A stretch of DNA of 64,000 bases from Cercospora beticola. Taxonomy: Eukaryota > Ascomycota > Dothideomycetes > Mycosphaerellales > Mycosphaerellaceae. Both the position numbers and the translations under genes were made by a program. The stretch spans positions 1,178,001 through 1,242,000 of the forward strand of contig NC_088936.1 of the NCBI RefSeq assembly GCF_033473495.1, given 5' to 3'. The notes below the pieces were generated by a model. That model ran no database searches and was not told the DNA's origin. It was given only the letters and a program-made list of their open reading frames with translations. This document shows, in pieces, positions 45,116 to 57,943 of the stretch. The first letter of the stretch is position 1. Each line of letters opens with the position of its first letter.

Positions 45116-46765
45116 ATGTCCAGCTCACAGTGTTTGCGCCGTCTGGCCCGAAGCTCGCCTCGACCAGCAACTCTGCGCCAACCTCTCGCAAGCACCACTC
45201 GCGCAACGCAGTCATATAGCAGCTTGCGCGCACTCTCCACAGCTTCGTCGTCCTCAAAAGCACTCCCTGCGCTACGACAATCACCGTATGGACACCTTAC
45301 CGACTCCTATACCACCCTGCAAACACTGACTCGCGCCCTCAGGAAGCTCTTTTCACCTGTTCAATTGCGCCAATTTAGCCTCTCTACGCAGCGATGGGGT
45401 ATGCAAGCTCTGTGGAAGCTGCGCAAGTAGCGCCAGCACGATATGTTACTGACTGCGTGCTGCAGAGGAGCAAATGGTGCAGGTGCCGCAAATGGCCGAA
45501 TCCATCTCCGAGGGAACCCTAAAACAGTTCTCAAAACAGGTTGGCGACTACGTGGAGCAGGATGAGGAAATCGCGACCATCGAGACCGACAAGATTGATG
45601 TTGCCGTCAACGCCCCAGTTGCCGGTACCATCAAGGAATTCCTGGCAAACGAGGAGGACACGGTTACTGTAGGACAAGATCTCGTGAGACTCGAGCTCGG
45701 CGGCGAGCCAGGAGAGAAGAAGGCACCTGCGAAGGAAGAACCAAAGGATGCCGCACCCGCTGAACAAAAGACACCCCCATCGCAACAGGGCTCGACGGAG
45801 AATGCGCAGAGCCAACAGCCCAAGCAGGAATCAAAGCCGGAGCCAAAGAAGGAAGAATCAAAACCCGCGCCAAAGAAGGAGGAGTCAAAACCTGCGCCAA
45901 AGAAAGAGGAGCCCAAGAAGGAGCAGACCGAGTCATCTCCATATGGCTCGCGTAGCGAGAACCGGGTGAAGATGAACCGCATGCGCCTGAGGATCGCAGA
46001 GCGTCTGAAGCAGTCGCAAAACACTGCTGCTTCCCTCACCACATTCAACGAGGTCGATATGTCACAGCTCATGGATCTGCGCAAGAACTACAAGGATGAG
46101 ATCCTGAAGAAGACTGGCGTGAAGCTTGGCTTCATGAGCGCATTCTCGAAGGCTGCTGTGCTGGCCATGAAGGATGTTCCAACTGTCAATGCCGCGATTG
46201 AGGGACCAGGTGGTGGTGATACCATCGTCTACAAGGACTACGTCGACATCAGTGTTGCTGTCGCAACCGAGAAGGGTCTCGTGACACCTGTTGTGCGAAA
46301 TGCTGAGAGCTTGGACATGGTCGGCATTGAGAAGGCGATCGCTGATCTCGGCAAGAAGGTGAGCATGATACGAAGCATGTAGGAGAAGGAGACATATGCT
46401 GACTTTGACAGGCTCGCGACAACAAGCTTACCATCGAAGACATGGCTGGCGGCACTTTCACCATCTCCAATGGTGGTGTCTTCGGCTCCATGTTCGGAAC
46501 TCCCATCATCAACCTCCCACAAACTGCTGTCCTCGGTCTCCACGCCATCAAGGACAAGCCTGTCGCTATCAACGGAAAAGTCGAAATCCGCCCCATGATG
46601 TACCTCGCTCTCACATACGACCACAGACTACTAGATGGTAGAGAAGCCGTGACCTTCTTGGTCAAGATCAAGGTATGTTCTCTTAACGGCAGCTCAATGC
46701 ATTGCATCCACTGACCCATCTCTCAGGAATACATTGAGGACCCCAGAAAGATGCTTCTGGCGTAG
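45116..46765 (+). CDS. KGD2: 2-oxoglutarate dehydrogenase E2 (dihydrolipoyl succinyltransferase)
   Basis: Mitochondrial TCA-cycle enzyme transferring succinyl from lipoamide to CoA. Exons 45116..45285, 45343..45398, 45466..46358, 46412..46672, 46727..46765; about 472 residues. The N-terminus is a presequence (Arg/Ser/Leu-rich). The lipoyl domain starts [15 protein letters not shown] with the lipoylated Lys in ETDKIDVAV near residue 118. A linker of [13 protein letters not shown] repeats follows. No clear peripheral E1/E3-binding domain is present, as in fungal E2o. The catalytic domain begins [19 protein letters not shown] and holds HRLLDG (His near 444, Asp near 448). The first intron is 57 nt and a multiple of three; if retained it adds 19 residues to the presequence without a stop, so it may be optional. 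The remaining introns are canonical. Confidence 0.93.
45828..45920 (+). repeat. [13 protein letters not shown] linker repeats in KGD2
   Basis: Two to three near-identical 27-nt coding units (reading roughly KKEESKPAP) between the lipoyl and catalytic domains. They make a charged, Pro-containing hinge. Likely variable in copy number between strains. Confidence 0.6.
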
Positions 46766-47548
46766 ATGAGTTTAGCGTGTCACTGTTTGTAGCATTTTCC
46801 CGTGTACAAAACGTCCATTTAGCACATGGTCAAGCTGGCCTAATTCACAACCACCTCGTTGCATTCCGATTTCTTTCCCTCCGGCATCTCAACGTTTGGC
46901 AGCGCATTCGCATCGTGACGGCCACCGGCTGTGGGAGTCGGGATTGTCTGATACGCAGGTCCACAAGCAGGCTTTGCCAAGAACCAGCATGGGAGACCAA
47001 TTGACTTTCATGCTGTGCAAGGAACAACGGTCTCCCATGCCAACTCTATCGTGTATCTTTTGTGCTTCATCGTGCAGCTCTGCTCGTTTCTCCTACAACA
47101 TCGTGTTTCATCACTAACAGAACCAATGTCGAGCGCCAAGCTGATCACAACGCGATCTTCCTTCGGCGATAAGTCCCCCATAATCTCGGGGTGTTCACCA
47201 ACATCCGAGATGGAAAGCCCGATGCCACGCTGCTGTATTTAGCCCGCTTACGGTAGGCGCGCTCGCACACGCAGCGTGGGAACAGCGCGCCGTCGACGAT
47301 GGCGTAGTTGAGTATGAGATCTGTTTCTCTTTTCGGTACCCGTCTTTACTTCCTCTCATTCAACACGTGAACTGTCCACTGCTCACCGCGATTCGATTGA
47401 CTTGCAACTGAACCAGACGAAGAAGCAACTTCTGGGAATCAACAGAAACAACAGCCCAACCACAATACAGTAAAACTGGCACCAACAGCGCAAGCAGAAC
47501 AAACCCGACCAGCACCGCGCTCCAGTCGCGACGAGACACACGCTCACA
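46766..47548. other. Intergenic stretch between KGD2 and FSH-type gene
   Basis: About 780 bp, both neighbours plus strand. Short open frames only. CA/AC-rich sequence at 47400-47545 probably is the 5' leader of the FSH-type gene. Confidence 0.4.
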
Positions 47549-48373
47549 ATGGCCTACACCACCTCCAACACCACAACGCGCAGCAGCTCACCCACAAAGA
47601 CATCCGAAACCCCCACCACCCTCTCCAAACCCCGCATCCTCTGCCTCCACGGTGGCGGCGTCAACAGCGAAGTCTTCCGCATGCAATGCCGCTCCCTCAT
47701 CAAACACCTCCCAGCCTTTCGCTTCGTCTTCGCGGACGGTCCCTGGTTCTGCGAAGCCGGACCGGGAATCGTCCCCGTCTACGAAGACTGCGGGCCTTTT
47801 CGACGCTGGCTTCGTTGGTTACCGCATCAGCCTGAGACAGACGATGGATCCGCTACAGAGGAGATTTTCTATGAAATTGAGAGGTGTAAGAGGGAAGATG
47901 ATGATAAGGGTGCGACGGGAGAGTGGGTCGGGATTCTGGGGTTCTCGCAGGGTGCGAAGGTTGCGGCGAGTTTGTTGTATGATCAGCAGATTAGGGAGGA
48001 GAAGGGGTTGGAGGTGGATACGAGGTATAAATTTGGGGTGTTGACGGCGGGGAGGAATCCTTTGGTGAGTTTTGGGGAGTATAGTCGGTCTGAAGCGTTG
48101 GTGAGTGCTGGGCAATTGAGTGAGGGGTTTGTGTTTGAGGGGACGAGTCCGCATATTTTGAAGTTGCCGACTTTGCATGTGCATGGATTGAGAGATAATG
48201 GGCTGCATTTGCATCGGAGGTTGTTGAAGCAGTATTGTGATCCGGAGACGAGTGAGGTTGTGGAATGGGATGGGGATCACAGGGTGCCCATTAAATCGAC
48301 TGATGTAAAGCCGATTAAAGATTGGGTGTACGATATTGCGAGGAAGGAGGGGATACCATTGAGGGAGACGTGA
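47549..48373 (+). CDS. FSH1-family serine hydrolase
   Basis: Single exon, 274 residues. Alpha/beta hydrolase of the fungal family of serine hydrolases (FSH; also seen as esterases in polyketide clusters). Oxyanion strand RILCLHGGGVNSEVF, nucleophile elbow GFSQGA, acid in HVHGLRDNG and His in DGDHRVP make a complete catalytic triad. The first 27 residues are Thr/Ser-rich and probably disordered. No signal peptide. The stop lies 46 bp from the stop of the convergent bioF. The coding strand is strongly C-rich in the first third and G-rich in the last half, the sharpest switch in the window. The substrate is unknown; proximity to biotin genes is discussed in the findings. Confidence 0.87.
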   Translation: MAYTTSNTTTRSSSPTKTSETPTTLSKPRILCLHGGGVNSEVFRMQCRSLIKHLPAFRFVFADGPWFCEAGPGIVPVYEDCGPFRRWLRWLPHQPETDDGSATEEIFYEIERCKREDDDKGATGEWVGILGFSQGAKVAASLLYDQQIREEKGLEVDTRYKFGVLTAGRNPLVSFGEYSRSEALVSAGQLSEGFVFEGTSPHILKLPTLHVHGLRDNGLHLHRRLLKQYCDPETSEVVEWDGDHRVPIKSTDVKPIKDWVYDIARKEGIPLRET

Positions 48374-48419
48374 CGGGCCAAGAAGAAGAAGATATAGACG
48401 AAGATCATGATAGTAATCA

Positions 48420-49736
48420 TCACAGCCGTCCGCGGCCAGCTTTTTCGATTTCTCTCTTTCGCTGTACAGTCCAAGCTCGAATACATGTCACTAGCCCCTC
48501 GATCTCCTCAACCGTGTTGCCAGCATGCAAACACACTCGGATCCTCTCCGTCCCCAGAGGCACAGTAGGCGGCACGATTCCACGCACCACGAAGCCTTGC
48601 TGTTGACAATACGCTGCCAGCGCCTTCGGCTCACTCGAGAGCACCGCAAAAATTGGCGTCTCAGGCATCTCGACCGGACACCTCAACAAATGCTTCTGCT
48701 CGATCCCCAACTCCAACACACTCTCTACTTCCCTTAATCTCTCGTACAGAACCCTCATCAACTTCCTCAGGTTCTCCGCCAGAACGTCCCCTTGCCCGGA
48801 CATTAATACTCCATAACTCGCTTTGATCGCCGCCAAATTCGGATAACTCATAAAAGTCGTGTATATCATCGGCCTCGCATAATTGATCAGATACTCCCTC
48901 AACACTTCCGAAGAACATAACAGAATTGCTCCATTCGCAGCCATAGCTTTACCGAAAGTGTGTAATCGAACCAGACATTCGTTTTCCAAACCGAGTTCGG
49001 AAACGAGGCCTCGGCCTTTGGGACCAACCCAGCCGGTTGAGTGGGCTTCGTCGATGATAATATGGCAATTCGTCAAAGATCCGCGGGCAGCAACAGATTT
49101 GCTGGGAGGAAAGAGTTCGTTCCTCAACTCCACCACTTCTCGTAAGGGCACCATGTCGCCATCCATAGAATAGACCGCCTCAACTGCGAGGAAGATGTTC
49201 GACTTCCCATTTCGAATGTTTTCGTCTTCCTCTAGAACCTGCTCTAAAACACTTCGCAACGCTCTCAAGTCATTATGTGGAAAGAACCTCGTCTCCTTGG
49301 CACGCGAAAGTCTCATTCCATCGTGTACTGAGGCGTGAATATATTCGTCGTAGACAATATAATCGCCTTTCTGTGGGAGACAAGAAAACAGCCCGGTGTT
49401 GGCATCATACCCAGAATTACAGAGGAGGCCACAAGGAGCGGAGTGGAATTGAGAGATCTGTTTTTCGAGGTCTTCGGCGTAAGTGCTGTTACCGTCGAGG
49501 AGTCGGGAACCGCCGGAGCCGAGATGGGAGGTCAAGATGAGATCTTGTGAGAGTTCTTGCAAGTAGGCATTTCGGAGGTTGGGACAGGTGGCGAGTGAGA
49601 GAAAGTCGTTGCTGGAGAAGTCGGCGGTTGTGGAGGGGAAGGTGGTGAGCTTGCGGATTGTGTGGTTCTTCTTCCGCTTTGCGAGGGTTGCAGATAAGGT
49701 AGCTTCTAGGCTTGGTGGAGCTTTGTTCGCGTCCAT
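48420..49736 (-). CDS. bioF: 8-amino-7-oxononanoate (KAPA) synthase
   Basis: PLP enzyme condensing pimeloyl thioester with L-alanine, the first ring-building step of biotin synthesis. Single exon, 438 residues. Alpha-oxoamine synthase marks are present: SSNDFLSLA, HLGSGGSRLLDGN, the IIDEAHSTGWVG strand with Asp/His near 229/232, and PLP-Lys in LHTFGKAMAANG near residue 263; then TTFMSYPNLAA and a C-terminal PPTVPLGTERIRVCLHAGN. The protein ends in GRL, a near match to a PTS1 peroxisomal signal; fungal KAPA synthases are known to work in peroxisomes. The gene is divergent from BioDA, with starts 367 bp apart, and convergent with the FSH-type hydrolase. Confidence 0.93.
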   Translation of the reverse strand: MDANKAPPSLEATLSATLAKRKKNHTIRKLTTFPSTTADFSSNDFLSLATCPNLRNAYLQELSQDLILTSHLGSGGSRLLDGNSTYAEDLEKQISQFHSAPCGLLCNSGYDANTGLFSCLPQKGDYIVYDEYIHASVHDGMRLSRAKETRFFPHNDLRALRSVLEQVLEEDENIRNGKSNIFLAVEAVYSMDGDMVPLREVVELRNELFPPSKSVAARGSLTNCHIIIDEAHSTGWVGPKGRGLVSELGLENECLVRLHTFGKAMAANGAILLCSSEVLREYLINYARPMIYTTFMSYPNLAAIKASYGVLMSGQGDVLAENLRKLMRVLYERLREVESVLELGIEQKHLLRCPVEMPETPIFAVLSSEPKALAAYCQQQGFVVRGIVPPTVPLGTERIRVCLHAGNTVEEIEGLVTCIRAWTVQRKREIEKAGRGRL

Positions 49737-50103
49737 GGCGATTCTATATGTATTGTGGCTTGGGCTAGCTTGTGTTCATGATTCGTATTGGGATGTTGTT
49801 GTGAGGCTCTTTGGTGAAGTCGGGCAGCTTGCCATTGGGATTCGGATGTGGGGTGGCGAGGGTGCCAAATCTCAATGGGCGTTTTTGAGTTTCTTGGGAT
49901 AATCAGCCATTTCTCTCTGCGGCTTCATCCCACTTTATCTCTTGCCGGGGAGGTCTCCAATATCGCCGGACACGTCAAGCTGAGCAGAAAGGTTGCCATT
50001 TTGAAAGTTTGGAGCGCATTGGATCCGGAGTCGTGCTTTCCTCGGACCAGATCAGAACTCCGCAGCTCCTCCCACACCCTGGCATGCTTGCCATGCCGAC
50101 GAC
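49737..50103. promoter_or_regulatory. Bidirectional biotin promoter
   Basis: A 367-bp region between the divergent bioF and BioDA starts. Its position between two steps of one pathway implies joint regulation. No site was recognised by eye. Confidence 0.5.
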
Positions 50104-52528
50104 ATGAGAACAATCGGTTCGGTCCTGTGGCCGAAGTTCAGAGTCTTGCAGATATATGGCGCCAATACTGGAGTCGGCAAGACAATTTTCAGCTCGATAT
50201 TGTGTCGGGCTTTCAGGAAGAAGCTGGAAATTGTCAAGTACCTGAAGCCGATCTCCACCGGTCCGCTGGAGGAGGCAGATGACCAGTCAGTACACATCGT
50301 GAACGTTCCTGCTCACCGAATTTGCCAGCTGACGCCGAGATAGTCACAATAAATCTTTCAATGGCAACATTGTTGACTCGAAATGTCTCTTCCAGTTCGA
50401 CGATCCTGTGAGTCCGCACCTCGCGGCTCGAGTCATGGGCAGAGACCTACCAGATGCAGAAGTTCAAGCTGCGGTCTATGATGAACTGAAGTCCTACGTC
50501 AATGGCCGGCAAGGCATCGCCATTGTTGAGACAGCAGGAGGTGTGCTGTCTCCATCGCCTTCGGGAAGTTCGCAGGCAGATCTGTACCGACCACTGCGTC
50601 TTCCATCTCTGCTTGTTGGGGACCACAGACTGGGGGGTATCGCAACGACAATATCAGCATGGGAGTCTCTGCATGTTCGAGGTTACGATGTCCCAGCGAT
50701 AGCGCTGTTCACTGGACGAAGGTACCAGAACTACGAGTACTTGAAGGACTACTTCTACGAACGGCAGGTCGAGACGTTCGCTGCTGAGGAGCCTCCGGAG
50801 CGGCAGTCATCAGCTGAGGCAGACCGGAAAGCAATGCAGGAATATTATCAAGCGATGAGCGAGCATCCCGAAGTCGACGCCTTTACAGAAAGCTTTCTTG
50901 AATCGCACGAGCAACGAATCCAGGACCTGCGAATCATGTCTGAGGTCGCCAATGAGGCTATTTGGCACCCATTTATGCAGCATACCGAACGTTCGAAAGA
51001 TACCGTCACGGCTTGGGACTCTGCTTACGGAGACCATTTTCAAGCTTACCGAACAGCGCATGAGGGTGAATTGAGATCGGACCCCAATACATCTCTGCTC
51101 AAGCCCGCTTTTGACGGCTCTGCATCATGGTGGACGCAAGGTCTTGGTCATGGTAACCCGAAGCTAGCACTTACAGCAGCGCATGCCGCAGGAAGATACG
51201 GGCACGTAATGTTTGCAAACGCAATACATCAGCCTGCTCTGGACTTGGCCACGACCGTGATCAACAAGTCTGGAAATCCACGATTGGCAAAGGTCTTTTA
51301 CTCGGACAACGGTTCAACAGGCATGGAAGTTGCAGTGAAAATGGCACTTCGAGCTACAGTGGAGAGATACAAGCCTCAAGACCGCAAAAACCTGGATATT
51401 CGGATTGTTGGGCTGACAAACAGCTACCATGGCGACACAATTGGTACAATGGACTGTTCGGAGCCCAGCATTTACAATGAGAAAGTTGAGTGGTATCGGG
51501 GTCGCGGTATCTGGCTTGACTTTCCCACAGTGAAGATGAGCAAAGGCCAGTGGCTTGTCGATCCAGTGGAAGGCACAGGCGAGGTGAAGCATTTTGACTC
51601 TCTGAGTGCAATCTTCAATTTCCAGCACCGGCAGCAGGACGCAGAGCAATACAGAAAGCACATCCGAGAGATCCTGCTCCAGCGCGTCAAGGCCGAAGGC
51701 GCCAGTCTCGGAGCTCTCGTCATTGAGCCTATCATCTTGGGTGCAGGCGGTATGCTCTTCGCTGATCCGCTCTTCCAGAGATGCCTTGTAGAAGTTGCAA
51801 GGACTTTCTACAACGAATCGTTCGAGCCAACCTCAATTCCAACAGCGTCCGCCAGCACCAACGATGCGTTAGATTGGCAAGGCATGCCCGTCATCTTCGA
51901 CGAAGTCTTCACCGGCCTCTACCGCCTCGGCCGTTTCAGCGCAGCAAGTTTCCTCGGCGTACAGCCTGACATCGTGGTCAACGCGAAGCTTCTCACAGGA
52001 GGACTCTTACCCTTGTGCACCACAACAGCCAGTAACGCTATCTTCGAAGCCTTCCTGAGCAACGACAAGACAGACGCTCTCTTGCACGGACACAGCTATA
52101 CCGCACACCCGGTCGGCTGCGCCGTCGCAAACGAAAGTCTCCGAACATTCGACAATCTCGAAAGCTCAGGTGCATGGGATACATTCAAGCAGGATTGGAC
52201 TTCACCTTCATCGGCATCCTCAAACGCTGCGACATGGAGCATGTGGTCCCAATCCTTCATCAATACCGCCTCACACAAAAACTCAGTAGACCACGTCTTC
52301 GCGCTCGGATCTGTCGTGGCAATCTGTCTCAAGGATCCATCCGGAGGAGGCTACGCTTCGACAGCAGCCACTGGACTCCGCGACCAGCTTCTCGAGATCC
52401 CAGGAGCAGATGGAAGTGTGATGCATTCGAGAGTCATGGGCAATGTGTTGTACTTGATGGCTGCTTTGACGACCACAGAGGCAACGCTGAAAAGTATCGA
52501 GGAGAGGGTATTGAGTGCGCTGGCATAG
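50104..52528 (+). CDS. bioDA: Fused dethiobiotin synthetase / DAPA aminotransferase
   Basis: Bifunctional enzyme for the two middle steps of biotin synthesis (KAPA to DAPA to dethiobiotin), equivalent to Aspergillus biA and plant BIO3-BIO1. Exon 1 50104..50285, intron 50286..50343 (GTCAGT..GATAG, branch GCTGAC), exon 2 50344..52528; about 788 residues. The DTBS part has P-loop GANTGVGKT, LKPISTGP, the spliced KCLFQFDDPVSPH strand and VETAGGVLSPSPSG. The aminotransferase part starts IWHPFMQHT and has the SDNGSTGMEVAVKMA, NSYHGDTIG, IEPIILGAGGM and FDEVFTGLYRLG segments, with PLP-Lys in AKLLTGGLLP, and GHSYTAHPVGC. Both halves retain key residues. No clear mitochondrial presequence is seen on this start. 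BioB (the last step) is not in the window. Confidence 0.93.
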
Positions 52529-54078
<1,550 letters not shown>

Positions 54079-54513
54079 TTTGGTGGATTGATGTGGGTGG
54101 TTTGGTTTTGAAAATGGGTTGTGAGTGGCGTGGAAGACGTGAACGTGTCGTGGAGCGCTGGGTGTGGATGGATGTGTGATGAAGAGAAGAAGGGCGCGTT
54201 CGCAGAAGGTGGGCGTCGCCGACTTTAAGTAACGGCAGGCGAAGTTGTGGGGTCTGCCAGATCAACAGTTGTTTGCCGCACGGACGCACCTGCCCGCGAC
54301 GCGTCGCTGATTCGCCAGCGGCCGCGACTGTTGATTGGAATTCGCGCTTCTGACTTGCGGAGTACAAGTACCCTCCACTTCCCACGCTCTTGCGCAGCTT
54401 TCTCTTCCTTTCATCAACACCAGCATCACCAAACGTACGCATCCATCAACGCAACTCGACTCATCTCATCCACCACTCCAACTCACACTCCAAACCCGAT
54501 TTCCAAATTCGAA
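54079..54513. promoter_or_regulatory. Bidirectional H2A/H2B promoter
   Basis: A 435-bp region between divergent core-histone genes, an arrangement conserved in fungi and linked to S-phase co-expression. The CT/CA-rich part at 54390-54510 is probably the H2B leader. Confidence 0.6.
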
Positions 54514-55113
<600 letters not shown>

Positions 55114-56113
55114 ACGCGACACATGACATCAATATGGCTTTGATGTAATGTTGGCGTTTGACTTCCTTCCTGCTTTGCGACACGATGACAGAAGTATGGG
55201 GCTGCTCTGGTTTTGAGGCGGCTTTCCCTTCTTCTGACTCACAACTACTGGGGTACAATGAGATGGCGTTCAGATAATGCGATCATGGGCTGGGTTTTGG
55301 TTTGGTTTTTCTTTATTTTACGATTGCTCACAATACCACAACGCGCCCGGTTGCCGCAGTCGGCACGCGCGCGCCAGCAGAGCTTTCGAAATGCATGAAC
55401 GGGTGGTAGCGGTGGTGGGTGCTGTACAGTAGTAACTGCGGCAGAGAGAAGGGCGAGAGAGAGTAGCAGGTCGCATCAGGCTGATACCCAAGGCTTGATA
55501 TGAATGCATGATTTCAAAAACTTCACACTGCTTCCAACACTCTCATTCCAACTTGTTTGACGTTTGAATCTCTTCTACTGACATTGCAGAAGACGCGATT
55601 TTGCACTCTGCAGCACGCAGACAAAGACGTGAGGTGCGCGGCCGGTTTGTTTTGATTTCTCTGTCACGAGATTGACACGCTAGGCCGGAAAGAGAAGACC
55701 ATGTAAACAAGACCCGCGCAGAAGAGACTTTGCAGACCGAACGCTACAGAATCTGGTCGACGAAATCACTGCGTCTTGACTGTACGTTATCAGTACCAGA
55801 AGGTACAGCTGACAGGAAGTCAATGACCAGTACAGTGAGGAAAGTGAAACGCGCAAGGCAACAGCAAGAACTTCCCGATGTCCGTTCAAAGCATCCCATA
55901 TTCAGGCAGGAGGAAGCAGCAGGCAGCATCGAGTCTCGAAAATCACAAGCCAGAGCATTGCATATAACGGTACTGTACTGATGTTGTTGATGCATTCTAT
56001 GTACTGTGATTCCAGACCTTACAATACAGCATGCGAAGTTTTGTTCGTCCGTGTTTCTCATAAAAATCATCACATCATTCAATTCGTAAATCACACCATT
56101 TTTCGACTGTACA
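55114..56113. other. Intergenic stretch after H2B
   Basis: About 1 kb between the H2B stop and the end of the minus-strand low-complexity gene. Only short unpatterned open frames. No gene or RNA could be supported. Confidence 0.4.
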
Positions 56114-57943
56114 TCATGGGATCGGTTTCCTCGGAATGCTATGTTCTCTCCTCAAAGGCCACCTTTGCAAAATCGAAGAAGAATTTGTTGTCGTTGAGCC
56201 GGCCACACTCCCGTCTCGTTGCAATTCCGCAGAACCAGAAGACCGATGTCCGGGGGCGAATTGCTCATAGGCTTGGAGGCCTTGCATTTCCGTTTGGCCT
56301 CGGTCTAGAGCAGCCTGGTTCTTCGCGTTTGCGATGGCGGCCTTTTCGGCATTTCGACGAGGGAACCGAGTGTCGATTTCGTTGTTTAGTGTGCCGCGGA
56401 GGGTCTCGCCGACGCCCTGTTGAGGCTATCAGTAACTGAGTATGAAAAAGAATTAACTGGAGAAACTTACATGTAGGCCTTTCGCTGCAGCTTTTAGACT
56501 ACCGAATGTGGAGGCCGGAGCTGAAGGAGCTGCAGAGGGAGCCTGAGAGGCGCTGGCACTTGGCGCGACTGATGATGTTTCCGACATGCTTTCGATTGTT
56601 GATAGGCCACCGTATGATGACGGTGGTCCGGAAGGATGGCCGTAGCCTTCATGTTGGTTGCCTGCGTGGCTGAAGCTCGCCGCGTTAGGCGCGAATTGAT
56701 GCGGATGGCCTGGAGCCGTGGGAGGAGCTGTCGTATAATTCTGATAATCGTCTGGTCCGTGTGGGTATATCTCCGCCATCTGCGGACGTGGTGGAGGAGG
56801 GAACGGCGCTGGAGTCCCTTGCTGAGCAGCCTGGTTCTGCATGAAATTGTTTCCTGAGAAGTTTTGCTGTGAGTCTTGCGGCCTCAGCCCACCAAGGGGA
56901 CTGTGCCTCTGCGGCTCTTGTGAAAACGGGGCAGCGGGAGGCGCATTGTTGGGCACCGCGGGAGGATTGTTCGATGGTGAGCCATCGTGTGACCTGTTGA
57001 GGTACGAGAAGTTGGGTCCAACGTTGCTGCCAACTATTGGACTCGGAGGCACATGATCTCCAATTTCACCGGGAGGACGATCGAACTCTCGGGACAATCG
57101 CTTTGGACTCTTCGCGGGCAGATCTGGTGCATTCGGTGGGAAGTTTGGTGCGGAAGTCTGAAGAGGAGTCGGTCTTGGTGGCGTCTGACCTCGACTGGCT
57201 GTTGTAGAGAGTGGGGTCGGCAATACGTCTGCACTCGGCCTTCGAGGCGCTGAATCTGCTGGCATCTCTGAGACTCCGCTGTTGTCTCTTGGTCTGTTTG
57301 ACGTCGCACTCGGCCCTGGTGCTGAGCTAGACGAAGCTGCTGTAGTCGTGGTCCCGGCCGGGACAGTATTGACATTCGTTCGTAGCTCCTTCTTGCCATC
57401 CTTGCCACGCACCAATGTCGTAGTCGTTGTGGTTGTGGTGGTGGTCGTCACAGTCGAGACGATCTCTCCAGTATCCTCGTCCAACACGTCTCCCGTCGCC
57501 TTGTTCACTGCCAGATTGCGATCCTTGTTCACACCTTCAATCTGGCCATCATTCTGTACCGAGACAATGTTGTTGTTGGAGTTGTTCGAACGCGAGTTCG
57601 ACGGAGCTTCGCTGCTGGCATATGCTGAATCGTGGACTGCTCCGCTCATCGGCGACGTGGTTGTCGGAACAGTGCTCGAGCTGTGCGTGTTTTCATTCTG
57701 TGCCGCTGTGTTGGGGTTCGGCGAGAGCAGGTCTGTGGACGGATTCGTAGCAGTCGTGCTGCTCCGCGCAAGTAGATCTGACGATGTCGTATTCGTCGAC
57801 TGAGAACCCGCCGTCTTGTCCTTCCTCTTGAATATTCCACTCAATCGTCTCCTCTCTTTCTTCGGCTGCATGGTGTCTGTGTCGCTTCCGTCTGTACCAG
57901 CTCTATCGGTGGAAGGATTCCGCTTCTGTAGCTTCTTCACCAT
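56114..57943 (-). CDS. Low-complexity protein with GVGETLRGT segment, unknown function
   Basis: Exon 1 57943..56471, 54-nt intron 56470..56417 (GTAAGT..ACAG), exon 2 56416..56114; about 591 residues. The first part is Ser/Thr/Asn/Pro-rich with a 12-residue Thr run and a basic start (KERRRLSGIFKRKDK). A conserved-looking KDRNLAVNKATGDVLDEDTGEIVST block lies near residues 150-170. The splice creates LKAAAKGLHGVGETLRGTLN, a motif I associate with several uncharacterised dothideomycete/eurotiomycete proteins, followed by NEIDTRFPRRNAEKAA. The C-terminus is Ser-rich and basic. No membrane segment or enzyme domain is seen. The role is unknown; the LSGIFKRKDK and GVGETLRG pieces could be membrane-binding amphipathic helices, which is speculation. 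Confidence 0.75.

Noticed and set aside
44439..45284. 281-codon minus-strand open frame over the NDUFB9-like/KGD2 promoter
   Set aside because: Low-complexity and frame-shadowed; the spliced NDUFB9-like model in another frame explains the same DNA with a known protein.
45548..46084. 178-codon minus-strand frame with SSFFGAGFD repeats
   Set aside because: Mirror of the KEESKPAPK linker repeats of KGD2, not an independent gene.
48420..52528. Recent bacterial transfer of the biotin genes
   Set aside because: BioDA has a spliceosomal intron and the fused BioD-BioA form is the usual eukaryotic one; composition matches neighbours, so no recent transfer is indicated.
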